Source: Incurvaria masculella
Taxonomy: Eukaryota; Arthropoda; Insecta; Lepidoptera; Incurvariidae
DNA length: 64,000 nucleotides
Reading direction: 5' to 3'
NCBI GenBank assembly: GCA_946894095.1
Contig: OX335641.1
Span: forward strand, 824,501-888,500
Shown: positions 53,789 to 63,806 of the stretch, in pieces
Layout: every line of letters begins with the position of its first letter
Numbering within the stretch: position 1 is the stretch's first letter
Program-made: the position numbers and the translations under genes
The notes under the pieces: generated by a model
What the model saw: the letters and a program-made list of their open reading frames with translations, nothing else
Databases searched by the model: none
What the model was told of the DNA's origin: nothing

Positions 53789-54185
53789 TGTTCACGCCAA
53801 TATGGCATGGGTGACCTAGGTGGGTAGTTTGCACTTCACAAGCAATCAATCCCATCCGAAGTTTTTCCTATGCCACCCGCTCTCGCCTACTAGCTGTCAC
53901 GCATGGTGCACGCATGCGCCGCGCCCCGCAATCTTTTCCATCGTGGAGCTCCTCTTAGAGCTCCACGCCCGCAACCCGCCGCGCGCCTGACAACGCAGTG
54001 TCTCTTCTCGTCTGGGCGAAGTGCTGCGCCGCCGAATGCCGTCCCGGGACCTGGACGCCTAGGAGCTGGTGCTGCTGGAGGTAGGTGGCTGTTCCTACTC
54101 CTCTGGTGGCCCGCTGTGACGTCCCGAGGCTACCGGGCATTTCAATTCCTTCGTCTGTGAAGTGCGACCTGCCTGGGCGCGTACA
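53789..54185 (+). repeat. 3' LTR
   Basis: 397 bp, no difference from the 5' LTR seen by eye. Followed by target duplication CAAGT. Confidence 0.93.
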
Positions 54186-54190
54186 CAAGT

Positions 54191-54215
54191 CCTCTAGCCC
54201 CTAGACCACGAGCTG
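54191..54215 (-). repeat. Right remnant of the SINE split by BEL
   Basis: CCTCTAGCCCCTAGACCACG continues the SINE head begun at 46495 and 47314; compare GGCAAGTCCTCTAGAGCTGT in the uninterrupted copy near 26000. Confidence 0.6.
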
Positions 54216-55890
54216 TACAGCGAACTGTTACTAACTTCACACTGCTTCTATTTTCAAAATATTAATGACAGCGAGCCAAATTTTGGTAAAACTTTAGTTT
54301 GTTTCAATGTTTTTAAGTGGGCGAAAAGAGAGGCAACAAATTAGCATTTCATAATACATTTTCGCAATGTATAACGTAACAATGTGATCGTTTTGCATTT
54401 GGCCGGAAAATTTAATATACGACCTATATCTTTAGCAAATTAGTGGTGTTTAAGCCCATTGTCATGCAACGACAGCTTCACACGTAGCCGCTCAAATAAT
54501 AATAAAACGCCGAATAAGTCACGAGTGCGAAATTCAAATCACGATGCGAAGAATAATGGGTCACGTAAATGAACACCTAAATAAAAAGGCAACAACAACC
54601 AATTAAATCAGTTAAATAAATATAATAAACAGTTTAATTAAAAGATCACTTATCCTCAGCCACTGCTTGTCACACCAATCCACTACCTCATACAGGTTGT
54701 AAGTAGGCGTCCTCAGGAATACAGTCTTGCACTATCACGACCTATAATCAATGTTATCTCTCTCTAGCACCAACACAATTCACACAACCACTGATCGAAT
54801 ATCGGAATACATTCAATGTCCCGGTCTGTTATTTCAATATTGAAAAAAATCGCGACCCGCCCGTCGCTGCGTCACCGTAGCGCGCCGTACCGCCGTCAGA
54901 AACTCAATGCCTCCTTGTCTCGTGCGCAGTCCCCAAAACACCCCCCAGGCATGGAGGTGAGGAAATTATTTCTTCACCTTCATGCCCCCAGGGTAATATA
55001 TCGTTTCCTCTAGAAAAGACGATGCTATTGTGTTTCAGTTCCACGAAGCTCGCTGCGATTTTACCATATACAGATGCATGCGTAGTTACCTAATAAATAT
55101 AATTGAGACAGTTGTCTCATGATATTAAACAAACTGCTGCACTGAAAATTCGGAATGGTTGTGTCTAGAGCGCTGATGTGTCATGTGCTGTTTTTATTGT
55201 AGCATTGGGCGAAAACAAGGGGTTTGTTCGGGCAAGGATAATTCCATCCCGCCCTGGTACTATCCGTTACAGAACGGAATCAGACGGCTGAGAGCAAATC
55301 TCCATTTCGAACGCCAAAACGAAAAAAGTGCAGAAATTAACGCCACTTTGACATTACAAAAACTAAAATCATCTAATTCCCAATCGATACGAGATTCACT
55401 CTAAATAATGTAATTGTATAGGCTATTGATAACTGTAGATCTTGCTGCGCGTTCCGATTTGAACTGGAATCGATTACACTGCTAAAAGCGTTTACAAGGG
55501 TCCCGAATCAGATCGCACGCTCAAAGCAGTAAGCATTACAAACTATTAGGACCGTTTGTGTACGCGCTTACGCAAACAAAACAACAAACATGGAGGAAAT
55601 GACGTTAATTGTAGTAGTAACCTCAAAGTTGAATCTAATCAATTGCTAAATACAAGTTCAAAACTTTAATTTTCAACTGAGGAAACGGTTTATGCAAAAA
55701 AACAGGTGGAAAGGCGATAGACTACTCTTTAGAAACGTCAAAAAGTGATGTTGGCAAGTTCCACACACGGTGCCCTACCTCTAAAGCGTGAGCACTATTT
55801 ACGGCGTTGCGTGAGGCAGCGCTAACTTCATACCGTTCACAGGACGCCATTTTGAGGGCCATAAGCGCGAATCAGACCACTTTTGAGCGT
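54216..55890. other. Intergenic, nothing firmly recognised
   Basis: A hairpin at 54945-54997 (CCAGGCATGGAGGTGAGGAA against TTCTTCACCTTCATGCCC). Frames at 54816-55013 and 55183-55404 show no motif. The rest is AT-rich. Confidence 0.35.
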
Positions 55891-55892
55891 AA

Positions 55893-55975
55893 TTTAGGTC
55901 AGTCAGTCAGTCAGTCAGTCAGCGTGTTTGCGTCCACTGCTGGACATACGCCTCTCCAATTCTTCCAATTTAGGT
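55893..55975 (+). repeat. (CAGT)n microsatellite with retroposon scrap
   Basis: About seven CAGT units (55894-55921), then GCGTCCACTGCTGGACATAC and GCCTCTCCAATTCTTCCA, a block common in lepidopteran retroposons. Confidence 0.5.
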
Positions 55976-56079
55976 AACGATGGTTCAAATCGGACCGCGA
56001 CCTTGATATTTATTTCACCTCGAATAGATGCAGCAAAAAGGAGTGATTCCGAACGACTTCGAACCCTTCTATGATCGGG

Positions 56080-56320
56080 GGGCCCATTCCGGTAAGAGTG
56101 AGTTCGAGTTCGGGAGTGAGTTAACCTAAAAATAGCTGGTGAATATATTATTATTTAAAAAACGGAACCGTTATTTATACTTCCGACGTATTTACGGGAC
56201 GGACCCGATTTTTATCTAACTGTAATGATGTTCAAGAAGTGTGGAAACATTACTATTTAAAAAAGTGAGTTGATATTTAGTGACGAATTCGAACTCACTC
56301 TTTCTCTGAATGGACCCCCA
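56080..56320. mobile_element. Fold-back MITE (GAGTGAGTTCGA ends)
   Basis: Left GGGGGCCCATTCCGGTAAGA with GTGAGTTCGAGTTCG, and right CGAATTCGAACTCACTCTTT with CTGAATGGACCCCC, are inverted ends of about 35 bases. The interior is shared with 6125-6325. Confidence 0.65.
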
Positions 56321-56805
56321 GCGCACGGCCGATGTATGTAGATATGGAGCGCATCACCTTCGGCGCCACAGTAAGCATGGGCATTTGCAAGGAAAACGTA
56401 TGTTGGTCAAAGTCTATTATGTGGCGTCTAAGGTGATGCCGTTTCACACGGAACTGCATATAATCTACTCAGGGAAGCGAGGCGAGAAGTTCTCAGGTTG
56501 ACTGCTGTCACCGAATTTCACGGGACTCTTTGCTTGAACATCGCCCAGGTATCTAAGTAGTCCATGCATGACCAATCTTATTTTTATAAATATTCCTAGG
56601 TGTTAAAACTGTTATTATAGCAATTGTCACGAACGAACCGACCAAAAACGTTTTCAGATTATTTTTCAAAATCTGATTACAATGCTTCTAAATAGCTTCA
56701 AATGAAGATGTCGCTGAAATGCAAATTAATGTGATAACGGTAATGTTTCCATTAAACATATATACAATTATCAAATTAAATCCGAGATGACTCTTAAAGT
56801 AGTAT
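56321..56805. other. Intergenic, nothing recognised
   Basis: The frame 56310-56501 overlaps the MITE end. No gene signal. Confidence 0.35.
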
Positions 56806-56809
56806 TAAA

Positions 56810-56920
56810 AGAAAACCTGTCAAAACTTAGTACGAGATTAGTGTCGGACTAACCATACAATAACTGGTTTAGTCCAACGTATTAAAGTTAGTCCGCCCAC
56901 TCTTAATACAGTCGTTAGTG
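56810..56920 (-). repeat. GGCGGACTAACTTTA short repeat, minus strand
   Basis: AAAACTTAGTACGAGATTAG, TCGGACTAACCATACAA and TATTAAAGTTAGTCCGCCCAC: the complement of the 1530-1745 unit. Confidence 0.65.
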
Positions 56921-57109
56921 TCCAAAGTCGACTTTGGTGACGACAGCAATAAGACTGATATTTCAATCATTGCATTGCAGCATTGGCTAAAGTAAAAATA
57001 TTTTTTTATTACATAAGGAAATTGACACTTATTATCTAAAGCAACTAGCAACATTACCATTTGCAAATTCCCACAGACTAAAAAGTCAAACTGTCAATAT
57101 TTGTCATTT

Positions 57110-57293
57110 TGTTTTATCTTCTGTGATCTGTGTCGTAGGCATTAAGGCAGAACTCGGCTCAATTTAAAATTATTTATTTGTTGAAAATACAAAATATTGG
57201 ATCGAATTCAGATTACTTATAAGTTAAAGACCTATACCGGTGCCCGAATCGATAACCCTGGTTCTTCTTAATCACATCTGTTAGTTCAACCAA
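57110..57293 (+). other. Possible untranslated first exon of ASCC3
   Basis: The ATG exon of ASCC3 is preceded by an acceptor, so an upstream non-coding exon is expected. A good donor, AA followed by GTAAGTTTAG, lies at 57294, 517 bases upstream. The 5' border is a guess. Confidence 0.3.
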
Positions 57294-57812
57294 GTAAGTT
57301 TAGGTTCACTGCCAATATATCCAATATAAATAATAAAGAATCCAAATAAAAGTTAAGCTCAGAATACAATGTTAGGTAACGCATTTAAAATTATACTATA
57401 GAAATTAAGCTGTTTTTTAAAATATAATTTTCGAAGTTTATGTTTACAAAATATTGTGCAATATGTGCTCATGAAATAAAATATAAAACATTTTAATGTT
57501 ACATATTAATGTATAAAATAAAATAATTAAGATCGCTTAATGCATTGAAAATTTCAGCAGCTTACCATATACATAACCCTCAGACTCCCTTAGGTATTTT
57601 TCCCGCATGCGATATATCACCCTACTTTCGCCTTTAACAATAGGGCGATTCTGTTGCCTGTCATCAATCTTTCAATGTCGACCTTATTATGCCCTTTGCA
57701 ATAGTGGTTTTTCACACCAAAATTGATTGACCGATCGGCATCCTATAGATGTGTATACGTTGCTGGTTTACTGCTCAGTGACCCATGATTTTGTGTTGAA
57801 CCCCTTTCAGAA

Positions 57813-57946
57813 ATGTCAACGATGAGTGAGCTGCCGAGACTCAGTCGGTCACTGCGAGCGCACACCGGCCTGGACAGAGAGCGGTGCCTCAGAAGACCGA
57901 GCGGGGTGCTACAACAGAATTTGCCGAAGCCGCAGTTATCTTCCAG
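57813..57946 (+). CDS. ASCC3: ASCC3 exon 1 (start of coding)
   Basis: ASCC3 is the Ski2-like superfamily-2 helicase of the activating signal cointegrator complex. With ASCC2 it pulls apart collided ribosomes (the RQT complex; yeast Slh1), and with ALKBH3 it unwinds DNA for alkylation repair. The acceptor CCCCTTTCAG lies two bases before ATG at 57813; 44 codons plus two bases follow, to donor GTATCA (57947). It begins MSTMSELPRLSRSLRAHTGL, similar to the short ALPRLTGALR start of the vertebrate protein. Six exons (57813-63806) encode about 414 codons of the N-terminal region that precedes the helicase cassettes, which lie beyond the right edge. Identification rests mainly on exons 4-6. Confidence 0.8.
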
Positions 57947-58019
57947 GTATCATTTTTGTTTCTTTTCTAAGTGACATTTTATAACTGCGATCGGTTTAAA
58001 TTCAAGTAAATTTGAGTCG

Positions 58020-58465
58020 CTCTGAGCTCTAAGGCGCGGAGACTTGTTTTCCATGCCAAAGGTCACGGGTTCAATCACCGCCCTGCATGCACCACTAACT
58101 TTCTATTTCTGAGTGTATGATTGATCATCACAAATGCGAGCAGTTCCATTGTTTAGCAAGCAGTTCTAAGGAGGTGGTAGTACCGTCGTATTTAAATGAA
58201 AAGATGTTCAAAGAGGCAATAAAAAAATTGTTTTCCATCCAGCTTTGCTCATTTTTTTCAAAGTTTCTTGTGCTGCAATCAATTGACACAAATAGTTCCT
58301 ATGGGGCTGGCATAGCCAAACACGGCTAAAGCCCTAGCAAAATCAATAGAAAAAAAGGGAAGATCCTGGCATGGCACTTAACTCCTTCGTGCATGCTGTG
58401 TGTTGGTATAATGGCGGTGGGTGTTATATTGGCCATCCATGTCCAGTTACATAAAAACATTTGAT
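58020..58465 (+). repeat. tRNA-headed SINE, diverged (ASCC3 intron 1)
   Basis: CGCTCTGAGCTCTAAGGCGC (A-box area), GGTCACGGGTTCAATCACCG (B box), CATTTAAATGAAAAGATG, AAGATCCTGGCATGGCAC and GGCCATCCATGTCCAG with an A-rich end. Contains an insertion between about 58240 and 58350. The frame 58117-58329 is repeat-derived. Confidence 0.65.
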
Positions 58466-58894
58466 GTTGTTACTAGGTTGGTACATGCAAGGCAAGTCCC
58501 ATTCAATGTTGCTGTTTTAGAATTTCATGAAATTTTTATTTTATTAGGTTGCTTGCGTTAGAGTTAATAAAGAATGGTGACAAGTGTCCCTAATGTTTCA
58601 CTGAAAATAGGTAGGTAAGTATATTTAGTCTGAATTTCCAAAGTATGTAATAAAATTAAGTTAAATAAGTACATGAAAAGATAATCTTAGCAAGCCCAAT
58701 ACTTCAGCGGTATAGGCTCTAGCAATTGCCAAACCCCAACGAAGGGTTCGTCGCTCATTCTGTAAACCTAAATAAATGACATACCTCTACACGAGGTTGC
58801 CTTAATCAGGCGCTGGAGACCGTGAAACCGAATATTCAGCTCTTGGAAATCCGAAACAGCATCCGTAATCTTCGTATCGTATCTTATTTTTCAG
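58466..58894. other. ASCC3 intron 1, 3' part
   Basis: No repeat or frame recognised. Confidence 0.35.
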
Positions 58895-59153
58895 CTACAA
58901 GTCCTGGAAGGATATCTGCCTATACATAAAACAATTCGAGGACACCTCCGGAACCCTCGCGCCACTGACCGTCAAGCTGAAGGATGCGGCCAGAGAGATG
59001 GTCGGCGACGAAGTGGATGAAATGATCGAGGACGCTGCTGTCTTTGCGCTCCGACTTTTTCTGGACGCGGATATTGTCATGTTAAAGCACCTAAAACTAC
59101 TGAAACAGACATTTGGGAATGTTAATTCAGTTATCGCTAATAAAATCTGTCAG
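58895..59153 (+). CDS. ASCC3: ASCC3 exon 2
   Basis: Acceptor TCTTATTTTTCAG, donor GTAATTTA (59154); 259 bases. It completes a Ser codon, then YKSWKDICLYIKQFEDTSGT and a helical stretch rich in D, E, A, L (AREMVGDEVDEMIEDAAVFA). SWK followed by helices parallels the TWKKIIKFL region of vertebrate ASCC3. It ends in phase 0 with ANKICQ. Confidence 0.8.
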
Positions 59154-59460
59154 GTAATTTAAATCTCCGTCGGTCCGTCCGCATTATTCTATATCACTAT
59201 ATTAGAATAGCTTGCGTTTTTTTTGTCCTGGTGGTTATTCACTTACCCTTGATTTCACCCAAGTTGCACATCGAGTAGATGGATTTTATTTAGGTTAACT
59301 TAGCGCAGACAACTCGGTTTGTTTCAAGCCTCATCAGCGAGTCTGCGAAGGCTTGAATGAAGAGAATACCCAGTCCCGCTCTCGACCTGCCTGTCCACCT
59401 ATCCATTTTCGCAGCTCTCTCCATATGAGCCATGTCTCGATCTTGGCAAGCCTAGATTCT

Positions 59461-59836
59461 TTAAGGTCGGCCCGTAAGCACCTGAAAATTTCGCCTCCCA
59501 TACAAACGTAGTTTACTAATCATTTGAATACCAATGTTCCAACTTACTTGATATTTGGTATCTAATATTAGGCTTCAAATATCTGTGTCTGCATGCCTTT
59601 GTTTTTTCGGTAAATGTATTCTGGGTCAAACCATAGAGAAAACAATATTCGTATGAAGATTTTCTTTTTGCTTTCATTTCATTCGATTTGGATTTTTAAA
59701 AAAAACAAAAGCATCCAGACACAGATATTTGTTACCTGATATTAGATATTAAATATCAATTTAATTGGAATAGCGGTTTCCAAATGATTAGTAAACTACG
59801 TTTGTATGAGGAGCATTGCTTACGGGCCGTTCTTAA
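59461..59836. mobile_element. TTAA MITE (GGTCGGCCCGTAAGCA ends), ASCC3 intron 2
   Basis: TTAA at both borders. Left GGTCGGCCCGTAAGCACCTG and right GCATTGCTTACGGGCCGTTC are inverted. The arms extend about 65 bases, including CATACAAACGTAGTTTACTA and its complement. Non-coding. Confidence 0.82.
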
Positions 59837-59924
59837 GAAGCTGTATAGTGACTTGGTAGTCCTCTTGATTTGACTTAAAACAAATCAACAACAGTAATGT
59901 TTGTACCTTTTTTTATGTTTTCAG

Positions 59925-60200
59925 ATCGTTATGCAAATCTCAAGTGAGCTCTCGGACAAGTGCAAGGACTATATACGCAAAGAAAACATCGAAGAAGTAA
60001 TTGCCAAAGAATGGCAACCGTCCGTTGTCTGGGAGTACAAAATGTATCGTCCTAGGAAAAAACCACTGTCCGATCTGAGGGTCAAGCCAGCGACTTCCAG
60101 TGATGTTGTCCTCGATTTCAGCATGAAGTATGATAAAGAAAACATTCCTAATAATCATGCTCAGATCACTGCGAGTACGATTCGTAGACCTGCATCTAAA
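59925..60200 (+). CDS. ASCC3: ASCC3 exon 3
   Basis: Acceptor TTTTATGTTTTCAG, strong donor GTAAGTTT (60201); 276 bases, 92 codons, phase 0 at both ends. It encodes IVMQISSELSDKCKDYIRKE, then KEWQPSVVWEYKMYRPRKKP and a flexible end with DKENIPNN and STIRRPASK. Typical of the weakly conserved N-terminal region of this protein. The antisense frame over it is an artefact. Confidence 0.8.
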
Positions 60201-60368
60201 GTAAGTTTGTTCAATTATTTCATTAACTTTTTCCTTATGGCGACTTTGCACGCTTGGATATGTCGGAACGAACATACCTATGATTAGATTTTTAGCGTTA
60301 CTAACAAATATTTGTTCTAACAAAAAAGAGCCTTGTATACTGTCGAAATACTAAAAAATATCATCAGA

Positions 60369-60719
60369 GTGGGCAGTCTGAGTTCTCACCGAAATTGGCG
60401 TTTACGGCAAACCGATCGACTGGCGTTTTCTCCAAACTCCATACAAGTTTTTACTAGATATTCTGTGGTTTTACTTCTTCAAGCTGTCAAAGTCAAACGC
60501 GGACTTCCGATTTGTATGAAAACGCGGAGTGGACGTAAACGGCAACGTCGACGTATTTACGGCAACGTTGAGTAAGCTGTCAAATCAAGCTCGGACTCGC
60601 AAATGTTAGTTCGCTTAACGCCTGCTGCGCGCGCTCATCAATTTCTCCATACATTTGAAAACGCCAGTCGATCGGTTTGCCGTAACGCCAATTTAGGTGA
60701 CAACTTAGACTACCGGCTC
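60369..60719. mobile_element. MITE, GAGCCGGTAGTCTAAG family, intact reference copy (ASCC3 intron 3)
   Basis: About 350 bp. Left GTGGGCAGTCTGAGTTCTCA, right GTGACAACTTAGACTACCGG; both lead inward to matching ATTGGCGTTTACGGCAAACC / complement arms of about 60 bases. Contains the uninterrupted CGCTTAACGC site used by the nested MITE at 46844. Confidence 0.85.
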
Positions 60720-60934
60720 TGACCTCAATGAAAAGAAAGGATGATGTACTTTGAAATGACTTTTTATAAAATGTGTTAATGACATTTTTTTTTCTTATTA
60801 ATGGTTTGAGAGCAACTGGAAATTATGAACAATCACGTACCTGTGAGGAAGATTCCTAAATTTCTGTTTGTATTTGTGTTTTATTCATTATCCATAGACA
60901 GCTTGCTGCACTCGGAATTGTCACATTTCCACAT

Positions 60935-61484
60935 TTAAGGTGGCCCAACCCGGCAGCCTCAACTCATTTGCGGGCACAGTACAAAACCGTGCTGTTGCGC
61001 TCTGGGACCTTCTCTGTTTCTAAGAATAAGACAGGCTCCGTGATGAGGAAGATGCAACCTGTCCACAAAAAAGACAATGTGCATAGTGTAGGATTTGGTA
61101 AAATTTACGAAAATTTTAATTTCAAAACGACTTATAGCTAAAAGTAAACCACGACCGCTGTAGTCAAAAATCTAACAAAAACCAAATAGATTATAAATCT
61201 TGATTAAATAAGCTATGTCTGATGACTAATCTTTTTAAGATGTTCTTACTTTATCATTGCGTAATCCACCTCCAAAGTTATTGTATAAAACGCTCGAAAA
61301 ATCCGAACTTTCGGACGTTATAACTTGGAAACCAAACACAATTTTACAATGCCAATGGTCATCAGACATCTACTTCAATCAAATAAAGCTATTTTGAGCA
61401 AAATTTTGGATCTCTGACAAGAAATTTAGGCGTGATCTTCTTTCCCCTTTTGTATGGGGAGATGAGCGGGTTGGGCCACCTTAA
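60935..61484 (+). mobile_element. TTAA MITE, GGTGGCCCAACCCG family, intact reference copy (ASCC3 intron 3)
   Basis: TTAA at 60935-60938 and 61481-61484. Left GGTGGCCCAACCCGGCAGCC, right GATGAGCGGGTTGGGCCACC. 550 bp, non-coding, least damaged of four copies in this window. Confidence 0.88.
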
Positions 61485-61689
61485 CATTGTTAATCATAAT
61501 CATAATTCCCTAATGAAAGACCAGTACGAAGTGCATTACTATTTATCCCACACAAGGCATTGGCATTTGTAAGTAAGTGGTATGTGAAATGCTAATGTGT
61601 GGCTGTTACGGTGATGCCGTTGGTACCTAGAAATAGATGTAACTAAAACAATGTTGTGCAATGGCCTCATCATTATTGATACAAAACGT

Positions 61690-61800
61690 AACTGTGCTCA
61701 ACTAAACGGAAGGTCCTGGCATGGTACCTAATTCCTTCGGGAACGTTGTGTGATGGGCTAATATCACGGAACCAGGTGTGATATTAGTCTAGTCCTTCAA
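61690..61800 (+). repeat. SINE tail half, plus strand, abutting ASCC3 exon 4
   Basis: GGAAGGTCCTGGCATGGTAC, TAATTCCTTCGGGAACG, GATGGGCTAATATCACG and GTGTGATATTAG. Ends about 20 bases before the exon 4 acceptor, so it supplies or overlaps the branch-point region. Confidence 0.7.
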
Positions 61801-61818
61801 ACCCTAAATCACGTCTAG

Positions 61819-62053
61819 TTCAACAAGTCATGGTTGGAGACAAAGATGCGGAGCTTCCACGACGACAGCGGCCTCTCGAGCGCCGACATGCTGCAGTCGG
61901 TGGTGACGCTGCTGAACTCCTCGCGCTCCGGCGACGAGCTGCAGGGCGAGCTCTTCGACCTGCTGGGCTTCGATCACCTCGAGTTCGTCCAGCAGCTGTT
62001 GGAGCACAGGGCCGATATTGTGGACAGCTTGAAGGCCCCGGAGACCAATGGCG
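61819..62053 (+). CDS. ASCC3: ASCC3 exon 4
   Basis: Acceptor AAATCACGTCTAG (weak pyrimidine tract), donor GTGAGT (62054); 235 bases. It encodes FNKSWLETKMRSFHDDSGLS and then SRSGDELQGELFDLLGFDHL with FVQQLLEHRADIVDSL. The SGDELQ-x-ELF-x-LLG block and following helices are a signature of ASCC3 N-terminal regions. Unusually GC-rich compared with its neighbours. Antisense frames over it are artefacts. Flanked on both sides by SINEs in opposite orientation. Confidence 0.9.
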
Positions 62054-62065
62054 GTGAGTATTTTA

Positions 62066-62445
62066 TATACATGGACAAGAATGGTTAATACTACACCTAC
62101 GGTCATGATATTAGCTAAGCACACCACATTCCCAGAGGAATTAGGTACCATGCCAGGGCTTCCCATCATTGAACTGGATGAAAAACACGCAAAACTTTTT
62201 ATAGCCGGTTCGACCATCTTTCCATCTAATGTGATAGTGTCAAAGCCAGTACCATCACTCCCGGGTTGGTACCATTACTTAATCTTACCACCTAGTAGGG
62301 GAAAGGGACCTACAGTTTTACATGGATTCCGAATAATGGAGCACCTCGCATTCGTGACGAAATGCACATTTCCAACTCAGAAAGAGAAAACGAGTGGTGA
62401 ATGATTTGGGCGGGGTGAACCCATGACCTTCAGGTATTCTTAGGG
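62066..62445 (-). repeat. SINE, minus strand, abutting ASCC3 exon 4
   Basis: Starts about 12 bases after the exon 4 donor with TATACATGGACAAGAATGG, then CACACCACATTCCCAGAGG, CTTACCACCTAGTAGGGG and CACATTTCCAACTCAGAAAG, ending at a head with GTGAACCCATGACC (B-box complement). A small insertion near 62235. The 118-codon frame in it is repeat-derived. Confidence 0.75.
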
Positions 62446-62788
62446 ATATTAGGAGGAAAAAAGGTAGATTACATTTTGTTGTATGTCTTAAAAAAAACGT
62501 CCTCGCTATACATTTTGTGAGTAGGTATGTTTACAAACAAATATGGGGAGGGCGAATTTTTGTTGAGTCGTATAACAACATGTTATCTAAATCAGAAATC
62601 GGAAATATTAATGAGCAAAAGTTTTAAAAACATTGTTCAACTGCATGTTCATGTGTAATTAGGGTTACATTATTATGTGAGTGGGAACATTGGAGGCAAG
62701 AGTGTGCAAGAGACCGATATTGAGTGTCTGTGTGTGTGTTTTGTTTATTATTGACTGTTGTATCTGAGCATGTCACATGTCACGACAG
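62446..62788. other. ASCC3 intron 4, 3' part
   Basis: AT-rich, nothing recognised. Confidence 0.35.
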
Positions 62789-62978
62789 TGCCTGCGGAGC
62801 AGAAACCCCCCGTTGAGAAGATGCCGAACTACCTGTGCCAAGTGTCGGTGCAGCTGGAGCAAGAGAGGCAGCTGGCGAAGATCGCGAGGAAGGAGGAGAA
62901 GAAGAATTCTAGAGGAAAGAGGAATCAGGAGGAAGAGGAAGAGGTGCAGTTCAATCCGGCCGCTCTTCGGGCAATAAG
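62789..62978 (+). CDS. ASCC3: ASCC3 exon 5
   Basis: Acceptor GTCACGACAG, donor GTGGGA (62979); 190 bases (2 + 62 codons + 2). It encodes VPAEQKPPVEKMPNYLCQVS, VQLEQERQLAKIARKEEKKN and QFNPAALRAIR. The N-Y-x-C-Q-V then E-Q-E-x-Q-L-x-K basic helix, followed by F-x-P-x-x-L-R, is the conserved linker of ASCC3 ahead of the first helicase cassette. Confidence 0.9.
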
Positions 62979-62994
62979 GTGGGAGTTCCTTAAG

Positions 62995-63070
62995 ATGTTA
63001 GATTGTGAAATGGCGCAGTGGTTAATGTGCTGGTCTATGACCTGGAGACCCAGGGAACGATCCTCAGCGA
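62995..63070 (+). repeat. tRNA-like SINE head scrap
   Basis: AATGGCGCAGTGGTTAATGTG resembles a pol III A box and GACCTGGAGACCCAGGGAAC lies where a B box would be, but no body follows. Not a tRNA gene: no cloverleaf or anticodon arm is visible. Confidence 0.35.
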
Positions 63071-63657
63071 TTTGTTACAAGTTACCTACTACACAATGTG
63101 GGAACTCACTTGTACCATTGAAGACACATTCTTTGATTTTCTTTGCCAAGAATTTAAAACATTGCTAAAGGGCAGCCTAAGTGAAGTAGTGATTGGTAAG
63201 TTGAGGGCAGTGATGTCACCGAGATATTCATGTGACTTGCAGCTAGGGATTGTTTATTAATACTTTATCAATCCATTTTATTTTTTTGAAATGTTTCTGC
63301 CTCGACTTCATGTATGGCTACTTATATTAATCTGAAGCAGTCCAGATAATTTGGTCCATTTGAAAATTCAATTACAATTTTCAAAACATTAATGTTTGTA
63401 TTAAGTACCCTTATAAAAGCTACAAACGTTTGTGTTGGTAATACTCATTACAACCATTGCTGTGTCAATAAGTTTTTTTTTTGTGTTGCAGATATCCTAA
63501 TGTTAAAAATGTAAAATAAACAGTTATTCAACTTGAATGGATTGATGGATATCTTTTTCACACATATACTGTTCAATTGAAAAGTTTATTCTCTAGGACT
63601 ATCTAATCCAAGTGTACATCCTCACGGCCAGTTTCCCTCACGGCATTACCTTCACAG
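63071..63657. other. ASCC3 intron 5, 3' part
   Basis: AT-rich; frame 63018-63260 unsupported. Confidence 0.35.
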
Positions 63658-63806
63658 GCAGGCGGAGCTCACCAAGCCAGTGGTGCCGTTCTCTGCGACA
63701 GCATCGTCCAGCTCCACAGGCCTCCTGCAGAAGAAGTCCTACTTTCAGAGCAAAGTGCAGTATCCCAACGTGTATGACTCTTCTATCGACGCCAAAAATA
63801 GTGCAG
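63658..63806 (+). CDS. ASCC3: ASCC3 exon 6 (gene continues beyond the window)
   Basis: Acceptor CATTACCTTCACAG, donor GTGATT (63807); 149 bases. It completes an Arg codon, then QAELTKPVVPFSATASSSS and KVQYPNVYDSSIDAKNSA. YP-x-VYDS is the conserved block just before the first helicase cassette of ASCC3. The remaining 190 bases of the window are intron. Confidence 0.88.

Larger units (their letters stand above)
47343..54185 (+). mobile_element. BEL/Pao LTR retrotransposon, nearly intact
   Basis: 6,843 bp with two 397-bp LTRs that look identical by eye, a TG...CA border, and the 5-base target duplication CAAGT (47338-47342 and 54186-54190). It has a primer-binding-like TGGTCC a few bases after the 5' LTR, gag-pol coding, and a purine tract before the 3' LTR. 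Identical LTRs and an exact target duplication indicate a very recent insertion. The target is a SINE head. One base-scale frame change divides the integrase part of the polyprotein. Confidence 0.95.

Noticed and set aside
59940..60323. 127-codon minus frame
   Set aside because: Antisense to ASCC3 exon 3, whose sense frame fits splice phases.
61828..62217. 129-codon minus frame
   Set aside because: Antisense to GC-rich ASCC3 exon 4 and the neighbouring SINE.
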